Positions 53,710 to 62,868 of a stretch of DNA of 64,000 nt are shown one piece after another; within the stretch, counting starts at the first letter, position 1, and every line of letters begins with the position of its first letter. The stretch covers positions 128,640 through 192,639 of the forward strand of contig NZ_LMUI01000023.1 in the NCBI RefSeq assembly GCF_009765995.1, given 5' to 3'. The translations under genes were made by a program, and so were the position numbers. Below the pieces are notes generated by a model. That model made no database searches, had not been told where the DNA came from, and saw only the letters and a list, made by a program, of their open reading frames with translations. The stretch comes from Methylocapsa sp. S129 (lineage in GTDB: Bacteria > Pseudomonadota > Alphaproteobacteria > Rhizobiales > Beijerinckiaceae).

Positions 53710-54462
53710 TTATGGCGAGGACAAAGAAGGAGGCTCGTCCCTAGCGCCATCCGCGGCCGCCATCTGCTTGTTGCGCAAGTGCCGGAACAGAACGTTGCTC
53801 AATTCCTCGCCGGCGCGACGGCGCAGGGCGTCAAGAATGGCTTCGTGCTCGCGCATCGCTTCGCCCCAGCGGTCGCGCTTGCGGGCGAGGTTGGCGGAAT
53901 AGCGCGCACGCCGGATTCTGCCGGCGAAGCTCGCGTAAGTCGCGGAAAGGGCGGAATTGCGCGCCGCCGCGACAATTGTCTGATGAATGAGTTGATTGCA
54001 GTTGAAATAGCCATGCATGTCGCGATGCAGATAAAAGCCGTACATCACATGATGCAGCCGCTCGACTTCGGCAATCTCTTCATCCGTAATGTTTTCGCAT
54101 GCGAGCCGACCCGCCAAGGCCTCGAGGCCGCCCATGACATCGAAAAGCTCGGCCAGATCCTGCGCGCTCAGGCTCCGAACGCGCGCGCCTCGGTTAGGGA
54201 GAAGATCGACCAGCCCTTCCGACGCCAGAACCTTGAGCGCCTCTCTCAGCGGCGTCCGCGAGACGCCCAGCATTTCGCAGAGCTGACGCTCCGGGATGCG
54301 CGCGCCGTCGGCCAGATTGCCTTCAACGATATGGTCTCGCAAACGCTCGAGGATTTCCCGGTGCAGCGAGGCGGGCGGCTCCGGCCGCTCCGGGTCCTGG
54401 GCGCCCACAGCGCCGGCCTCTGACCAGGGCGTCGGGTGGTTTTGGCTGGCAATATCCGACAT
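53710..54462 (-). CDS. GntR family regulator, FCD type (third copy)
   Basis: A 250-residue FCD-GntR protein: a flexible N terminus of about 30 residues, winged HTH with ARIPERQLCEMLGVSRTPLREALKVLASEGLVDLLPNRGARV, and a helical FCD domain (LHHVMYGFYLHRDMHGYFNCNQLIHQTIV). Its histidines fit a metal-dependent carboxylate sensor. It lies between the dehydrogenase gene (same strand, downstream) and the divergent aminotransferase gene, so it is the likely regulator of both directions. Confidence 0.92.
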   Translation of the reverse strand: MSDIASQNHPTPWSEAGAVGAQDPERPEPPASLHREILERLRDHIVEGNLADGARIPERQLCEMLGVSRTPLREALKVLASEGLVDLLPNRGARVRSLSAQDLAELFDVMGGLEALAGRLACENITDEEIAEVERLHHVMYGFYLHRDMHGYFNCNQLIHQTIVAAARNSALSATYASFAGRIRRARYSANLARKRDRWGEAMREHEAILDALRRRAGEELSNVLFRHLRNKQMAAADGARDEPPSLSSP

Positions 54463-54507
54463 GGAGTCACAAATAGCGCGTCTGATGCGCTTAGTCGATA
54501 CAAAAAT

Positions 54508-54547
54508 GAATGCAAAATATTTCTTGATTATTCAAAATACGAATGCA
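54508..54547. promoter_or_regulatory. Paired GAATGCA repeats in the GntR/aminotransferase gap
   Basis: GAATGCA occurs at 54508-54514 and 54541-54547, 33 bases apart, about three helical turns, in an AT-rich 150-base divergent gap. The second copy reads through the palindrome ATGCAT. Spacing on one DNA face suggests a cooperative operator, presumably for the adjacent GntR protein. Confidence 0.5.
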
Positions 54548-54612
54548 TTATCATCTTCAGACTATTGCAAAGGCCGATCCCATCGATCCGATGCGGTTCT
54601 TAGGAGGTTTCG

Positions 54613-55818
54613 ATGACCGAACGTCAGGGCCATCACTTCTTGCAGATCCCCGGCCCAAGCCCGGTGCCTGAGAGAATTCTGCGCGCGATGAACAGGCAGG
54701 TGATCGACCATCGCGGCCCCGAGTTCCAGCGCCTCGGCCAAGAGACGCTGGAAGGTTGCCGGACGGTGTTCAAGACCTCCGGCCCGGTGATCGTCTATCC
54801 CTCCTCCGGGACGGGCGCCTGGGAGGCGGCGATCGTCAACACCTTATCGCCGGGCGACAAGGTCCTGATGGTCGAGACCGGCCATTTCGCCACGCTCTGG
54901 CGCCAGATGGCGGCGCGCTGGGGCGTCGAGGTCGATTTCATGCCGGGCGACTGGCGGCGCGGAGCCGATCCCGCCGCCATCGAAGCCAGACTGGCGGAGG
55001 ACCGATCACACTCGATCAAGGCGGTGATGGTCGTCCATAACGAAACCTCGACGGGCGTCGCCAGCCGTATCGGCGATATCCGCAAAGCGATCGACCAGGC
55101 GAATCATCCCGCGTTGTTGATGGTCGACACGATCTCCTCTCTCGGCTCGATCGATTATCGCCACGACGAATGGGCCGTCGACGTCACCGTGAGCTGTTCG
55201 CAGAAGGGGCTGATGCTGCCGCCCGGCCTCGGATTTAATGCGATCTCCGAAAAGGCGATCGCCGCCTCGAAGACCAACAAAATTCCCCGCTCCTACTGGG
55301 ACTGGGCGGAAATGCTGAAGCCGAACGCCAGCGGTTTCTTTCCCTACACGCCCGCAACCAACCTGCTCTACGGACTTCGCGAATCCATCGCGATGCTGCT
55401 GGAGGAAGGACTTGACCAGGTTTTTGCGCGCCATCAGCGCCTCGCCGCGGCGACGCGCGCGGCGGTGCGCGGTTGGGGTCTCGAGATCCTCTGTCAGGAG
55501 CCGGCCGAATATTCGCCGGTTCTCACCGCCGTGCTGATGCCGCCGGGGCACGACGCCGATCGATTCCGCAAGATCGTCCTCGATCAATGTAATATGTCGC
55601 TGGGCGCCGGACTGACCAAGCTCGCCGGAAAAGTATTCCGCATCGGTCATCTCGGCGCATGCAACGCGCTGGTTCTGATGGGCGCCCTGACCGGCGTTGA
55701 AATGGGATTGTCGGCGGCTGGCGTGCCGCATCGCGCCGGCGGCGTGCAGGCGGCGATGGCCGAACTCGAAGGGCGCGACGAAGCCAATGCCCCGCAGCCG
55801 GTCGCGGTCGCCCGTTGA
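54613..55818 (+). CDS. Class V aminotransferase (alanine/serine/aspartate-glyoxylate type)
   Basis: A 401-residue PLP enzyme. It has the start FLQIPGPSPVPERILRAM, DHRGPEF, YPSSGTGAWEAAIVNTLSPGD, VVHNETSTGV, the cofactor aspartate in LMVDTISSLGSIDYR, and K198 in SQKGLMLPPG as the Schiff-base lysine. The family moves amino groups to glyoxylate (serine-, alanine- or aspartate-glyoxylate aminotransferases); which donor applies is not clear. AGGAGG precedes the ATG. It is divergent from a GntR regulator and 51 bases upstream of a hydratase-like gene. Confidence 0.9.
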   Translation: MTERQGHHFLQIPGPSPVPERILRAMNRQVIDHRGPEFQRLGQETLEGCRTVFKTSGPVIVYPSSGTGAWEAAIVNTLSPGDKVLMVETGHFATLWRQMAARWGVEVDFMPGDWRRGADPAAIEARLAEDRSHSIKAVMVVHNETSTGVASRIGDIRKAIDQANHPALLMVDTISSLGSIDYRHDEWAVDVTVSCSQKGLMLPPGLGFNAISEKAIAASKTNKIPRSYWDWAEMLKPNASGFFPYTPATNLLYGLRESIAMLLEEGLDQVFARHQRLAAATRAAVRGWGLEILCQEPAEYSPVLTAVLMPPGHDADRFRKIVLDQCNMSLGAGLTKLAGKVFRIGHLGACNALVLMGALTGVEMGLSAAGVPHRAGGVQAAMAELEGRDEANAPQPVAVAR

Positions 55819-55868
55819 CTTGATTTCAACCGGTGGATGCTGGCGCGCGAGAATTCCAGGAGGAACAA

Positions 55869-56651
55869 ATGGCTGCGATGGATCCTCCGGCGAACGCCGA
55901 TGCCACGGCGCGGCTTGCGTCGATCCTGATCGATGCGCATACGCAAGGCCGGCGCATCGATGCTGTCCCGGCCGGGGCTTTGGTGGCCTCTGAGGCCGAG
56001 GCCTATCGGACGCAGGCGATTGTCGCGCGGCGGCTCGGCCCGATCATCGGCTGGAAGACGGGACGCAAAGAGCCCGGCGCGGCTCCATTGCGCGCGCCTT
56101 TGTTTGAGAATCGGCTCTATCGATCGGGCGATCTTATCAAGCGGGACGCTTTCTCGGTATGGCGTCTGGAGGCCGAACTCATGTTCCGTCTCGGCCGCGA
56201 TCTGCCCGAAATGGGAACGCCCTATACGCGTTCGGACGTGGTCGCCGCGATCGAAGAGGTCATTGTCGGCTTCGAGATCGTCGACAGCCGCTTCGCCGCC
56301 TGGCCCGATGTGGCGCCGCCGCTCCTTCTGGCCGACCTGCTCTCCCATGGCGCGATGGTGATCGGATCGGGCGTTCCATTGCCGCGTACGGCTGCGTTTG
56401 AAAAAGCTCCGGTCAGCCTCACGATCGACGGGCGCGTGATCGTCGAGCGCGAAGGCGGCAATCCCGCGGGCGACATCCTCGAACTCGTCGCCTGGCTCGC
56501 CAATGATCTTGCGGCGCATGGCGCTGCACTGCGCGCAGGCGACCTCGTCACCACCGGCTCCTACACCGGCATGCAATATCTCCCGCCCGGCAGCCGGGCT
56601 GAAGCAAGCTTTGCGGGCATCGGGCGGGTCGAGATCGCCCGCGGCGCGTGA
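55869..56651 (+). CDS. 2-keto-4-pentenoate hydratase-like protein
   Basis: A 260-residue member of the MhpD / fumarylacetoacetase-like hydratase family: GRRIDAVP near the N terminus, GWKTGRKEPG, the metal-binding glutamates in LEAELMFRLGRDLP, and VTTGSYTGMQYLPPGSRAEASFAGIG at the end. Such enzymes hydrate or decarboxylate unsaturated 2-oxoacids in ring-cleavage pathways. ATG 55869 follows AGGAGG at 55858-55863. It ends 5 bases before the end of the convergent amidase gene. Confidence 0.87.
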   Translation: MAAMDPPANADATARLASILIDAHTQGRRIDAVPAGALVASEAEAYRTQAIVARRLGPIIGWKTGRKEPGAAPLRAPLFENRLYRSGDLIKRDAFSVWRLEAELMFRLGRDLPEMGTPYTRSDVVAAIEEVIVGFEIVDSRFAAWPDVAPPLLLADLLSHGAMVIGSGVPLPRTAAFEKAPVSLTIDGRVIVEREGGNPAGDILELVAWLANDLAAHGAALRAGDLVTTGSYTGMQYLPPGSRAEASFAGIGRVEIARGA

Positions 56652-56656
56652 TGGCG

Positions 56657-58099
56657 TCATCGCGCCGCGGCGACGCCTGGAACGCGGTCCGGCGCCATGG
56701 GCGTCCAAAGCGCCGCCTCCTCGCATTGGGCGGCGATCGACATCAGCAGCCCGTCCTCTCCCGGCGCCGCCACCAATTGGAATCCGATGGGCAGGCCGCT
56801 TTCCGACAAGCCGCAGGGAAGGTTGACGCCGGCGCAACCCGACATATTGACGAAGGCGGTGAAGACCGCATGTCCCCTGCCCCCGACCGGCCGCCCCGCG
56901 ATCTCTGTCGGAAAGGGTTCTGTCGCCGGCCAGGGCAACGCCGCGGCCGAAGGCGTCAAGATCAAGTCATAGGTTTCGAAGACCGAAGCGAGCCGGGATT
57001 CCAGATCGCGGATCGCCAGCAGCGCATCGACGTAGCGCGCCGCGGCGAAGGCGTCGCCTGAAGCGGTCATCGCCTGGATGGCGGGCGAGGCGTCGTCGTT
57101 GAAAGACGGGAAGGCGCCGCTGATCCAGGAAAGGCCGCTCTGGCTGATGACGGGCCACGCGGCGTCGATCGGCGCGAGTTCGAACGGCGCCTCCCCTTCC
57201 TCCACGATATGGCCGAGCTCCGAGAGGCGCCGCGCGGCCAAGCCGACCATCGCCGCGATTTCCGGATCGACCGGCGCTTCGCCAAAGCGCGGGATGTAGA
57301 GGATGCGGCGCGGCCGCGGCGCCTCGACGGTGAAAGGCTTCGCCGCAAAGCGCGCGCTGGCCGGATCGCGTCGGTCGGCCGGCGCCATGATCGTCATGGC
57401 GAGCGCGACGTCGGCTGCCGTCCGGGCGATCGGCCCGACGGATTCGAAATCGAGCAGGATCGCCGGGAATCCTCCGCAACGCGGCACGCGGCCGCGCGAA
57501 GGCTTCAGGCCGACAAGACCAGTATGCGAGGCGGGCCGGCGGATCGATCCGCCGCCGTCGGTGCCGATCGCGATCGGGCCCAGGCCGGCTGCCACCGCCG
57601 CCACGGCGCCGCCGCTCGAACCACCGGGAGTCAGAGCGAGATTCCAGGGATTGCGCGTCGGTCCAAACAGGAGATTGTCGGTATATCCCTGCACCGTGAA
57701 TTCCGGGCAATTGGTCTTGCCCAGGATGATGGCGCCCGCCGCGCGAAGCCGTGCGATCGGCAATTCGTCGGCGTCGGGCGTGAAATCGGCATAGAGCCTG
57801 CTGCCCCATGTCGCGCGCATGCCCTTGACCCGCATATTGTCCTTGACGGTGATCGGCGTTCCGTCAAGCGGCCCGCGCGCGGCGCCGCGGCGATGGCGCT
57901 CCGCCGAGTCCGTGGCCGCCTCGCGGGCGCCGGCGGCGTCAAGCGTCACGACGGCGTTGATCAGCGGATTGACCATGGCGACGCGGTCGAGCACGCTTTC
58001 GATCACGTCGGCAGGCGAAAAGGCTCCCGCCTCATAGCCCTCGGCGAGCGCAGTGGCGGTCAACGCCCAAAGCGGCGCATCCTGTCTGTTCCCGACCAT
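56657..58099 (-). CDS. Amidase-signature hydrolase
   Basis: A 480-residue amidase-signature enzyme with the Ser-cisSer-Lys triad: K86 in ITVKDN, S161/S162 in GGSSGG and nucleophile S185 in GTDGGGSIRRPA. It follows the cyanuric acid hydrolase/barbiturase gene by 10 bases on the same strand, so it is a strong candidate for the next step: ureidomalonate hydrolysis after barbiturase, or biuret/carboxybiuret hydrolysis after cyanuric acid hydrolase, both of which use amidase-signature enzymes. ATG 58099 (MVGNRQDAP) is chosen over a longer unconserved frame. Confidence 0.9.
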   Translation of the reverse strand: MVGNRQDAPLWALTATALAEGYEAGAFSPADVIESVLDRVAMVNPLINAVVTLDAAGAREAATDSAERHRRGAARGPLDGTPITVKDNMRVKGMRATWGSRLYADFTPDADELPIARLRAAGAIILGKTNCPEFTVQGYTDNLLFGPTRNPWNLALTPGGSSGGAVAAVAAGLGPIAIGTDGGGSIRRPASHTGLVGLKPSRGRVPRCGGFPAILLDFESVGPIARTAADVALAMTIMAPADRRDPASARFAAKPFTVEAPRPRRILYIPRFGEAPVDPEIAAMVGLAARRLSELGHIVEEGEAPFELAPIDAAWPVISQSGLSWISGAFPSFNDDASPAIQAMTASGDAFAAARYVDALLAIRDLESRLASVFETYDLILTPSAAALPWPATEPFPTEIAGRPVGGRGHAVFTAFVNMSGCAGVNLPCGLSESGLPIGFQLVAAPGEDGLLMSIAAQCEEAALWTPMAPDRVPGVAAAR

Positions 58100-58109
58100 G
58101 CCCTCGCCC

Positions 58110-59204
58110 TCAAACCTTGACGATGGCGGCGATCGGCGCGGCGCCGGGTGCGCATTGATGCTCTGTGCCGCCGGAAACGAAGATCGCGGGATCGTTGGTG
58201 ACGCTCGCAATGACGGCACCCAGAGCGGCGCGCGCATGGCGTTCGTAATTGATGTCGGCGTCGGAAAGCATGGTGTTGCGCCGACCCCGAATCAGCCCTG
58301 TCGGGCTTGCCTCGGCCTTGGCGAAAATCGCCGCGATATGACGGCTCTGCTCGGCTGTCGCGGTCGCGACCACCCGCAGGCCAGCGCTCGCCAGCGCCGC
58401 GCGCACGCCGTCCGCATCGATCGCATCGGCGAGCGTCGCATGGCCGATGCGCAGGTCGCCGCCCGCCTGAGGCGAATTGCCAAACAGCAGCACTTCGCAA
58501 TTCCTGAGCTCGCCGCCCGCCGAGGTCGATGCGACGGATGAGAACAAGTCGAGCCGGCGGCCGATCGCCTCCTCCGAGAGATCGGCTTCAGCCACTTCGC
58601 CGAGCGCCACCGCGACGCCAAGCGCCATCGCGCCGCGCGCGTAGACCTTCGAGCCATTCGGATCGTCGGTCGCGAGCGCCGCGCCGCGCGCCTTGGCGTC
58701 GGCGATTCGCGCGGGCGTCAGCAGCGGACCTTTCACTTGAACGTAATGGACGTCGGCCGCGTCGGCGATCCCGGTCTCGGCGAGACAGCGGCGCACCGCG
58801 CCGGCGACCTCACGCACCATCGCCATCCGGCCGATCTCCTCGGGCGCAAGATCGCGCGTGACAGCGATTCCGAGCGCCAGGCGCGGGGTCGCGGCCCGCG
58901 TCGCCTCGCTGCGGGTGAAGACCGTCGCATGCGGCGACAGCGCGCCTTCGGTGCCGCCCGACCAGACGAAGGCGATCCGCCGACCGACCTCCTCGGGCGA
59001 AACGCCGAGGCGCGGCGCCAGCAGCAATTCGTACGAGATCGTCGCAAAGCCGCGCGTGAAATCATTGGCGCCGCCGTTCCCTTCGGTCTTGCCGATGACG
59101 GCGACGATCGTCGTGGGATCGACGACGCCCTGATCGAGAAGCGCCTCCAATCCCGAGACATCATTGGGCGCGGCCATTGCGACCTTGTGCAAACCGATCT
59201 TCAT
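58110..59204 (-). CDS. Cyanuric acid hydrolase / barbiturase
   Basis: A 364-residue ring-opening amidohydrolase, the usual length. The threefold pseudo-symmetry is visible as three Lys-Ser pairs: K39 (VIGKTEGNGG) with S82 (WSGGTEG), K158 (QVKGPLLTPARI) with S228 (STSAGGE), and K296 (AKAEASPTG) with S344 (FVSGGTEHQCAPGAAP). The family opens cyanuric acid to carboxybiuret or barbiturate to ureidomalonate; sequence alone does not let me choose. GGAGGA precedes ATG 59204. It lies between the nucleobase-type importer and an amidase, all one operon. Confidence 0.92.
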   Translation of the reverse strand: MKIGLHKVAMAAPNDVSGLEALLDQGVVDPTTIVAVIGKTEGNGGANDFTRGFATISYELLLAPRLGVSPEEVGRRIAFVWSGGTEGALSPHATVFTRSEATRAATPRLALGIAVTRDLAPEEIGRMAMVREVAGAVRRCLAETGIADAADVHYVQVKGPLLTPARIADAKARGAALATDDPNGSKVYARGAMALGVAVALGEVAEADLSEEAIGRRLDLFSSVASTSAGGELRNCEVLLFGNSPQAGGDLRIGHATLADAIDADGVRAALASAGLRVVATATAEQSRHIAAIFAKAEASPTGLIRGRRNTMLSDADINYERHARAALGAVIASVTNDPAIFVSGGTEHQCAPGAAPIAAIVKV

Positions 59205-59259
59205 GGGCGTTCCTCCGGTGCGTTTGTGTTTGGCTGTGGATCGATCGCGGCGGCTGTGC

Positions 59260-60183
59260 TCAGCCGACGCGGTAGGCTTGGCCGATCGCCTGCGGCATGC
59301 GTGTGCCGCGGCCAAGCCCGGCAAGAACGGCGAGCGCCAAGAGATAGGGCGCCATCTGGATGGCGTAGGAACTGACGGGCAGGTTGAAACCCTGCAGACG
59401 CACTTCAAGCGCGCTCGCCGCGCCGAAGACGAGACAGGCGGCCAGCGCGCCGAGCGGCGTCCAACGGCCGACGATGACCGCGGCGAGCGCGAGGAACCCG
59501 CGACCGTTGGTCATGCCGTCGGTGAAAGTGCCGACATCCTGAAGGGACAGGACGGCGCCGCCGAGCCCGGCGATCGCGCCGCCAGCGATGACGGCGAGCT
59601 GGCGAATGCGGATCGGATTATTGCCGGCGGCGAACACCGCTTCGGGATTTTCGCCCGTGGCCCTCAGCGTCAGCCCCGCCCGCGTGCGGTAGAGCGCAAG
59701 ATGCAGCAACAGCGCGATGGCGACCGCGGCATAGGTGAGGGCTGACTGCCGGAACAGAATGGGGCCGACGAACGGGAGGCTTGAAAGAAACGGAATGTCG
59801 ATCGCGCCGAATATGTGGAGCCGGATCGAGGGCGCACGGCCGCCGAACAGACCGCGCAGCAAAAAGCTGGTGAGGCCGAAGGCCAGGATATTGACTGCGA
59901 GTCCGGTGACCATCTGGTCGGCGCGAAAAATGGTCACGGCGATCGCGACGATCGACGCAATCAGACTTCCGGCGACCACGGCAAGCAGAAGACCGACCGC
60001 CGGACTGCCGCTGACGAAGGCGCCGATCGCGGCGCCGAAGGCGCCGGCGAGCATCATGCCCTCGATGCCGACGGCGAACACGCCGGCGCGCTCCGAGATG
60101 AGGCCGCCAAGCGCGCCAAGGATCAGCGGCGCGGCGATGCGAACGGAAGCCGCCAGAAGGGCAACGAGAAAGGCGTAATCCAT
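59260..60183 (-). CDS. BMP/nucleoside-type ABC transporter permease 2 (NupQ-like)
   Basis: A 307-residue membrane protein with the BPD_transp_2 pattern of nucleoside/nucleobase importers: LGALGGLISERAGVFAVGIEGMMLAGAFGA, ADQMVTGLAVNILAFGLTSFLLR, and GENPEAVFAAGNNPIRIRQLAVIAGGAIAGLGG. Start ATG 60183. It lies 22 bases after permease 1 and 55 before the hydrolase gene, so the importer and hydrolase are cotranscribed. Confidence 0.92.
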   Translation of the reverse strand: MDYAFLVALLAASVRIAAPLILGALGGLISERAGVFAVGIEGMMLAGAFGAAIGAFVSGSPAVGLLLAVVAGSLIASIVAIAVTIFRADQMVTGLAVNILAFGLTSFLLRGLFGGRAPSIRLHIFGAIDIPFLSSLPFVGPILFRQSALTYAAVAIALLLHLALYRTRAGLTLRATGENPEAVFAAGNNPIRIRQLAVIAGGAIAGLGGAVLSLQDVGTFTDGMTNGRGFLALAAVIVGRWTPLGALAACLVFGAASALEVRLQGFNLPVSSYAIQMAPYLLALAVLAGLGRGTRMPQAIGQAYRVG

Positions 60184-60205
60184 TTTTCCTGTCCCTTGTC
60201 CTCTC

Positions 60206-61318
60206 TCAAACTCGCTGCCATCGGCGGTCGAGCCCGATCGCGCAGAGTACGAAAACAATGCTGAAGCCCTGGATGACATAGACGAGCGAGGACGGCACGC
60301 CGACCTCGCGTTGCATCGCCAGCGCCCCCGCTTGCAGAAAACCGAAGAACAGCCCCGCCGGCACCACCGCGAGCGGATTGGCGGCGGCGAGCAGCGCCAC
60401 GGCGACGCCTGTGAAGCCAAAGCCCAGCGAGAAGCCTTCGATGAGGCGGTAGTGGACGCCGAGCACTTCGATGCCGCCCGCGAGTCCAGCGAGGCCGCCG
60501 CCGAGCAGCATGACGCCGATGACGCCGCCTGCGAAGGAGACGCCGGCATAGGCCGCCGCCGCGCGGCTGCCGCCCAGCAGACGGAGCTGGAAGCCGAAGC
60601 GCGTGCGCCAGAGGAGGAATTGCGCGCAGCCGGTGACGACGAGCGCGATGATGAGCCCGACATGCAGGTCATAGCCGGAAAAGAGCGTCGGCAGGCGCAC
60701 GGCTTCGTCGAACATCGGCGATTGTGGAAAGCCCGCTCCCGCCTCGCCCATCGCGCCATTCAGCGCCTCGCTGACGAGAAGCACGCCGACGAAATTCAAA
60801 AGCAGGGTCGAGAGCACTTCGTGGACGCCGCGCGTCAACCGGATGACGGCTGCGATCCCAGCCCAAAGCGCGCCGGCGACGGCGCCCGCCGCCAAGGCGA
60901 GCACGATCGCCAAAAGCGACGGCAGATCGCCGCAATTGAGCGCGACCCAGGAGGCCGCGAGGCCGCCGACGGCGATCTGGCCTTCGCCGCCGATATTGAT
61001 GATCTGCGCGCGGAAACAGAGCGCCACGCCGACGGCGGTCAGAATATAGGGTGTGCTTTTGTTGAGCGCGAAGGCGACATGGTCGAACGAGCCGAAGGCG
61101 CCGTGGAGCAGCGCCCAATAGGCGGCGATCGGGCTTTTTCCGGAAATGAGGATTGGAATCGCCGTCACCGCGAAGGCGAGAAGGACAGCGACGACAGCGC
61201 GCCCGGTCGCACGCAGACCGTTATGCGCGCCGAGCCGCTGAAAAAGCGCGCCGGCGTCGGGCGCGCCAGCCTCTGAGGCTGACAGTTCGATCGGGCCGAG
61301 CGCAACGGGATCTTTCAT
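60206..61318 (-). CDS. BMP/nucleoside-type ABC transporter permease 1 (NupP-like)
   Basis: A 370-residue membrane protein with about ten helices. It has TPYILTAVGVALCFRAQIINIGGEGQIAVGGLAAS, GVHEVLSTLLLNFVGVLLVSEAL, and AGGVIGVMLLGGGLAGLAGGIEVLGV, the pattern of the first permease in BMP-type systems. It has a longer polar N terminus (about 40 residues) than its partner. Start ATG 61318, 4 bases after the ATPase stop. Confidence 0.92.
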   Translation of the reverse strand: MKDPVALGPIELSASEAGAPDAGALFQRLGAHNGLRATGRAVVAVLLAFAVTAIPILISGKSPIAAYWALLHGAFGSFDHVAFALNKSTPYILTAVGVALCFRAQIINIGGEGQIAVGGLAASWVALNCGDLPSLLAIVLALAAGAVAGALWAGIAAVIRLTRGVHEVLSTLLLNFVGVLLVSEALNGAMGEAGAGFPQSPMFDEAVRLPTLFSGYDLHVGLIIALVVTGCAQFLLWRTRFGFQLRLLGGSRAAAAYAGVSFAGGVIGVMLLGGGLAGLAGGIEVLGVHYRLIEGFSLGFGFTGVAVALLAAANPLAVVPAGLFFGFLQAGALAMQREVGVPSSLVYVIQGFSIVFVLCAIGLDRRWQRV

Positions 61319-61322
61319 GATC

Positions 61323-62825
61323 TCACGCCGCTCCCGCCATCATCAGGCCGATGCGTGTGACGTCGACCTCCGCGCGGGGCTCAGGCGAGGACAAACGGCC
61401 GTTCGACAGGACCGCGATGCGGTCGCCGAGCGTCAGCACCTCCTCAAGCTCGGCCGAGACGTAGAGGATGGCGCCGCCCTCATCGCGCAACAGCAGCAAT
61501 TGGTCGATGACGAAGCGCGCCGCGCCCGGATCGAGCCCCCAGGTCGGCTGGAAGGCGAGCAACAGCCGCGGCTTGCGCCCGATCTCGCGCGCGAGCACGA
61601 TCTTCTGCTGATTGCCGCCCGAAAGCGTTCGCGCCTGCACGTCGCCATGGGGCGCGCGAATATCGAAGGCGGCGATCCGCTCGTTCGCCCGCGCGCGCAT
61701 CGCGCCGGGGTCGAGCAACGGCCCGCGCGCCAGCGGCGGACGGTCGAAATCGCGCATCGCGAGATTGTCGGCGATCGTCATGCCCGGAACGAGGCTGGTG
61801 CCGCCGCGATCGATGGGGATATAGGCGAGGCCGGCGGCGAGCCGCCGGCGCACGCTCATGCGCGTGATGTCGCGCCCATCGAGCAGGATGCGGCCCGAAT
61901 GGGCAGGCAGAATGCCGGCGAGCGTATCGAGAAGATCGGCCTGGCCGTTGCCGTCGACGCCCGCCACGGCGAGGATCTCGCCAGCCTGTACCGTGAATCC
62001 AATCTCGCTGAGGCGGGTCGCTCCCGAAGCGTCCCGGCGCGTCAGCCCTTCGACGGCGAGCACGGCTTGCCCCGGGGCGCGAGCGCTGCGCGTCACCGGC
62101 GCGGAGAGGTCGCGCTCGACCATCATGCGGGCGAGACCCTCACGTGTCGCCTCGGCGATCGGCGTGCGGCCCGAGACCGCGCCGTCGCGCAGCACCACGA
62201 CCTCGTCGCAGATCTCGATCACTTCGGCGAGCTTGTGCGAAATGAAGATCACCGAATGCCGCTCCTCGCGCAGCCGCCGGATGACGCCGAGGAGGCCGGC
62301 GACTTCGGGCGGGCTGAGGTTGGAGGTCGGCTCGTCGAGAATGAGAAGCTTGGCGCCGCGCAGGATCGCTTTCACGATCTCGACGCGCTGACGGAGCCCG
62401 AAGGAGAGCGTGGCGACGATCGCATGCGGATCGACCGCGAGCCCGTAAGTGCGGCTCGTCGCTTCGATGCGGGCCGCGATCTCGGCCGGCTTGAGGACGG
62501 CGCCGGCCGCGGCCCAGCCGAGCATGACATTTTCCGTCACCGTCATCGCCTCCACCAGCGTGAAATGCTGATGGATCATGCCGATGCCCGCCGCGATCGC
62601 CTCGCGCGGACTATGGCCGGCAAGCGCGCGGCCCTGAAAGAGGATCCGGCCGGAATCCGGTCGGATCATGCCGAACAGCACTTTCATCAGCGTGCTCTTG
62701 CCAGAGCCATTCTCGCCGAGAAGGCCAACGACGCAGCCCTCGCGCACGTCAAGATCGACAGACCGGTTGGCGCAAACCGCTCCATAGGTCTTGACGATGC
62801 CGCGCATTTCGAGAAGTGCCGGCAA
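61323..62825 (-). CDS. BMP/nucleoside-type ABC transporter ATPase (NupO-like, two ATPase domains)
   Basis: A 500-residue tandem ATPase. Domain 1 has Walker A GENGSGKS, a signature variant FGLRQRVEIVKAIL and LLILDEPTSNLSP; domain 2 has a degenerate Walker A GVDGNGQADL and a good signature LSGGNQQKIVLAREI. I chose TTG 62825 because GGAGGA lies just upstream and because an ATG at 62888 would overlap the binding-protein gene that ends at 62869. An ATG at 62807 is a shorter option. Confidence 0.9.
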   Translation of the reverse strand: MPALLEMRGIVKTYGAVCANRSVDLDVREGCVVGLLGENGSGKSTLMKVLFGMIRPDSGRILFQGRALAGHSPREAIAAGIGMIHQHFTLVEAMTVTENVMLGWAAAGAVLKPAEIAARIEATSRTYGLAVDPHAIVATLSFGLRQRVEIVKAILRGAKLLILDEPTSNLSPPEVAGLLGVIRRLREERHSVIFISHKLAEVIEICDEVVVLRDGAVSGRTPIAEATREGLARMMVERDLSAPVTRSARAPGQAVLAVEGLTRRDASGATRLSEIGFTVQAGEILAVAGVDGNGQADLLDTLAGILPAHSGRILLDGRDITRMSVRRRLAAGLAYIPIDRGGTSLVPGMTIADNLAMRDFDRPPLARGPLLDPGAMRARANERIAAFDIRAPHGDVQARTLSGGNQQKIVLAREIGRKPRLLLAFQPTWGLDPGAARFVIDQLLLLRDEGGAILYVSAELEEVLTLGDRIAVLSNGRLSSPEPRAEVDVTRIGLMMAGAA

Positions 62826-62868
62826 GACAGATTCCTCCAACGCCGGTCTCTTGCAATCGAGCGCCGCG

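Noticed and set aside
51789-53744. A 651-codon plus-strand frame antisense to the FAD/Fe-S dehydrogenase
   Set aside because: The minus-strand gene has every expected cofactor motif; the opposite frame has none.
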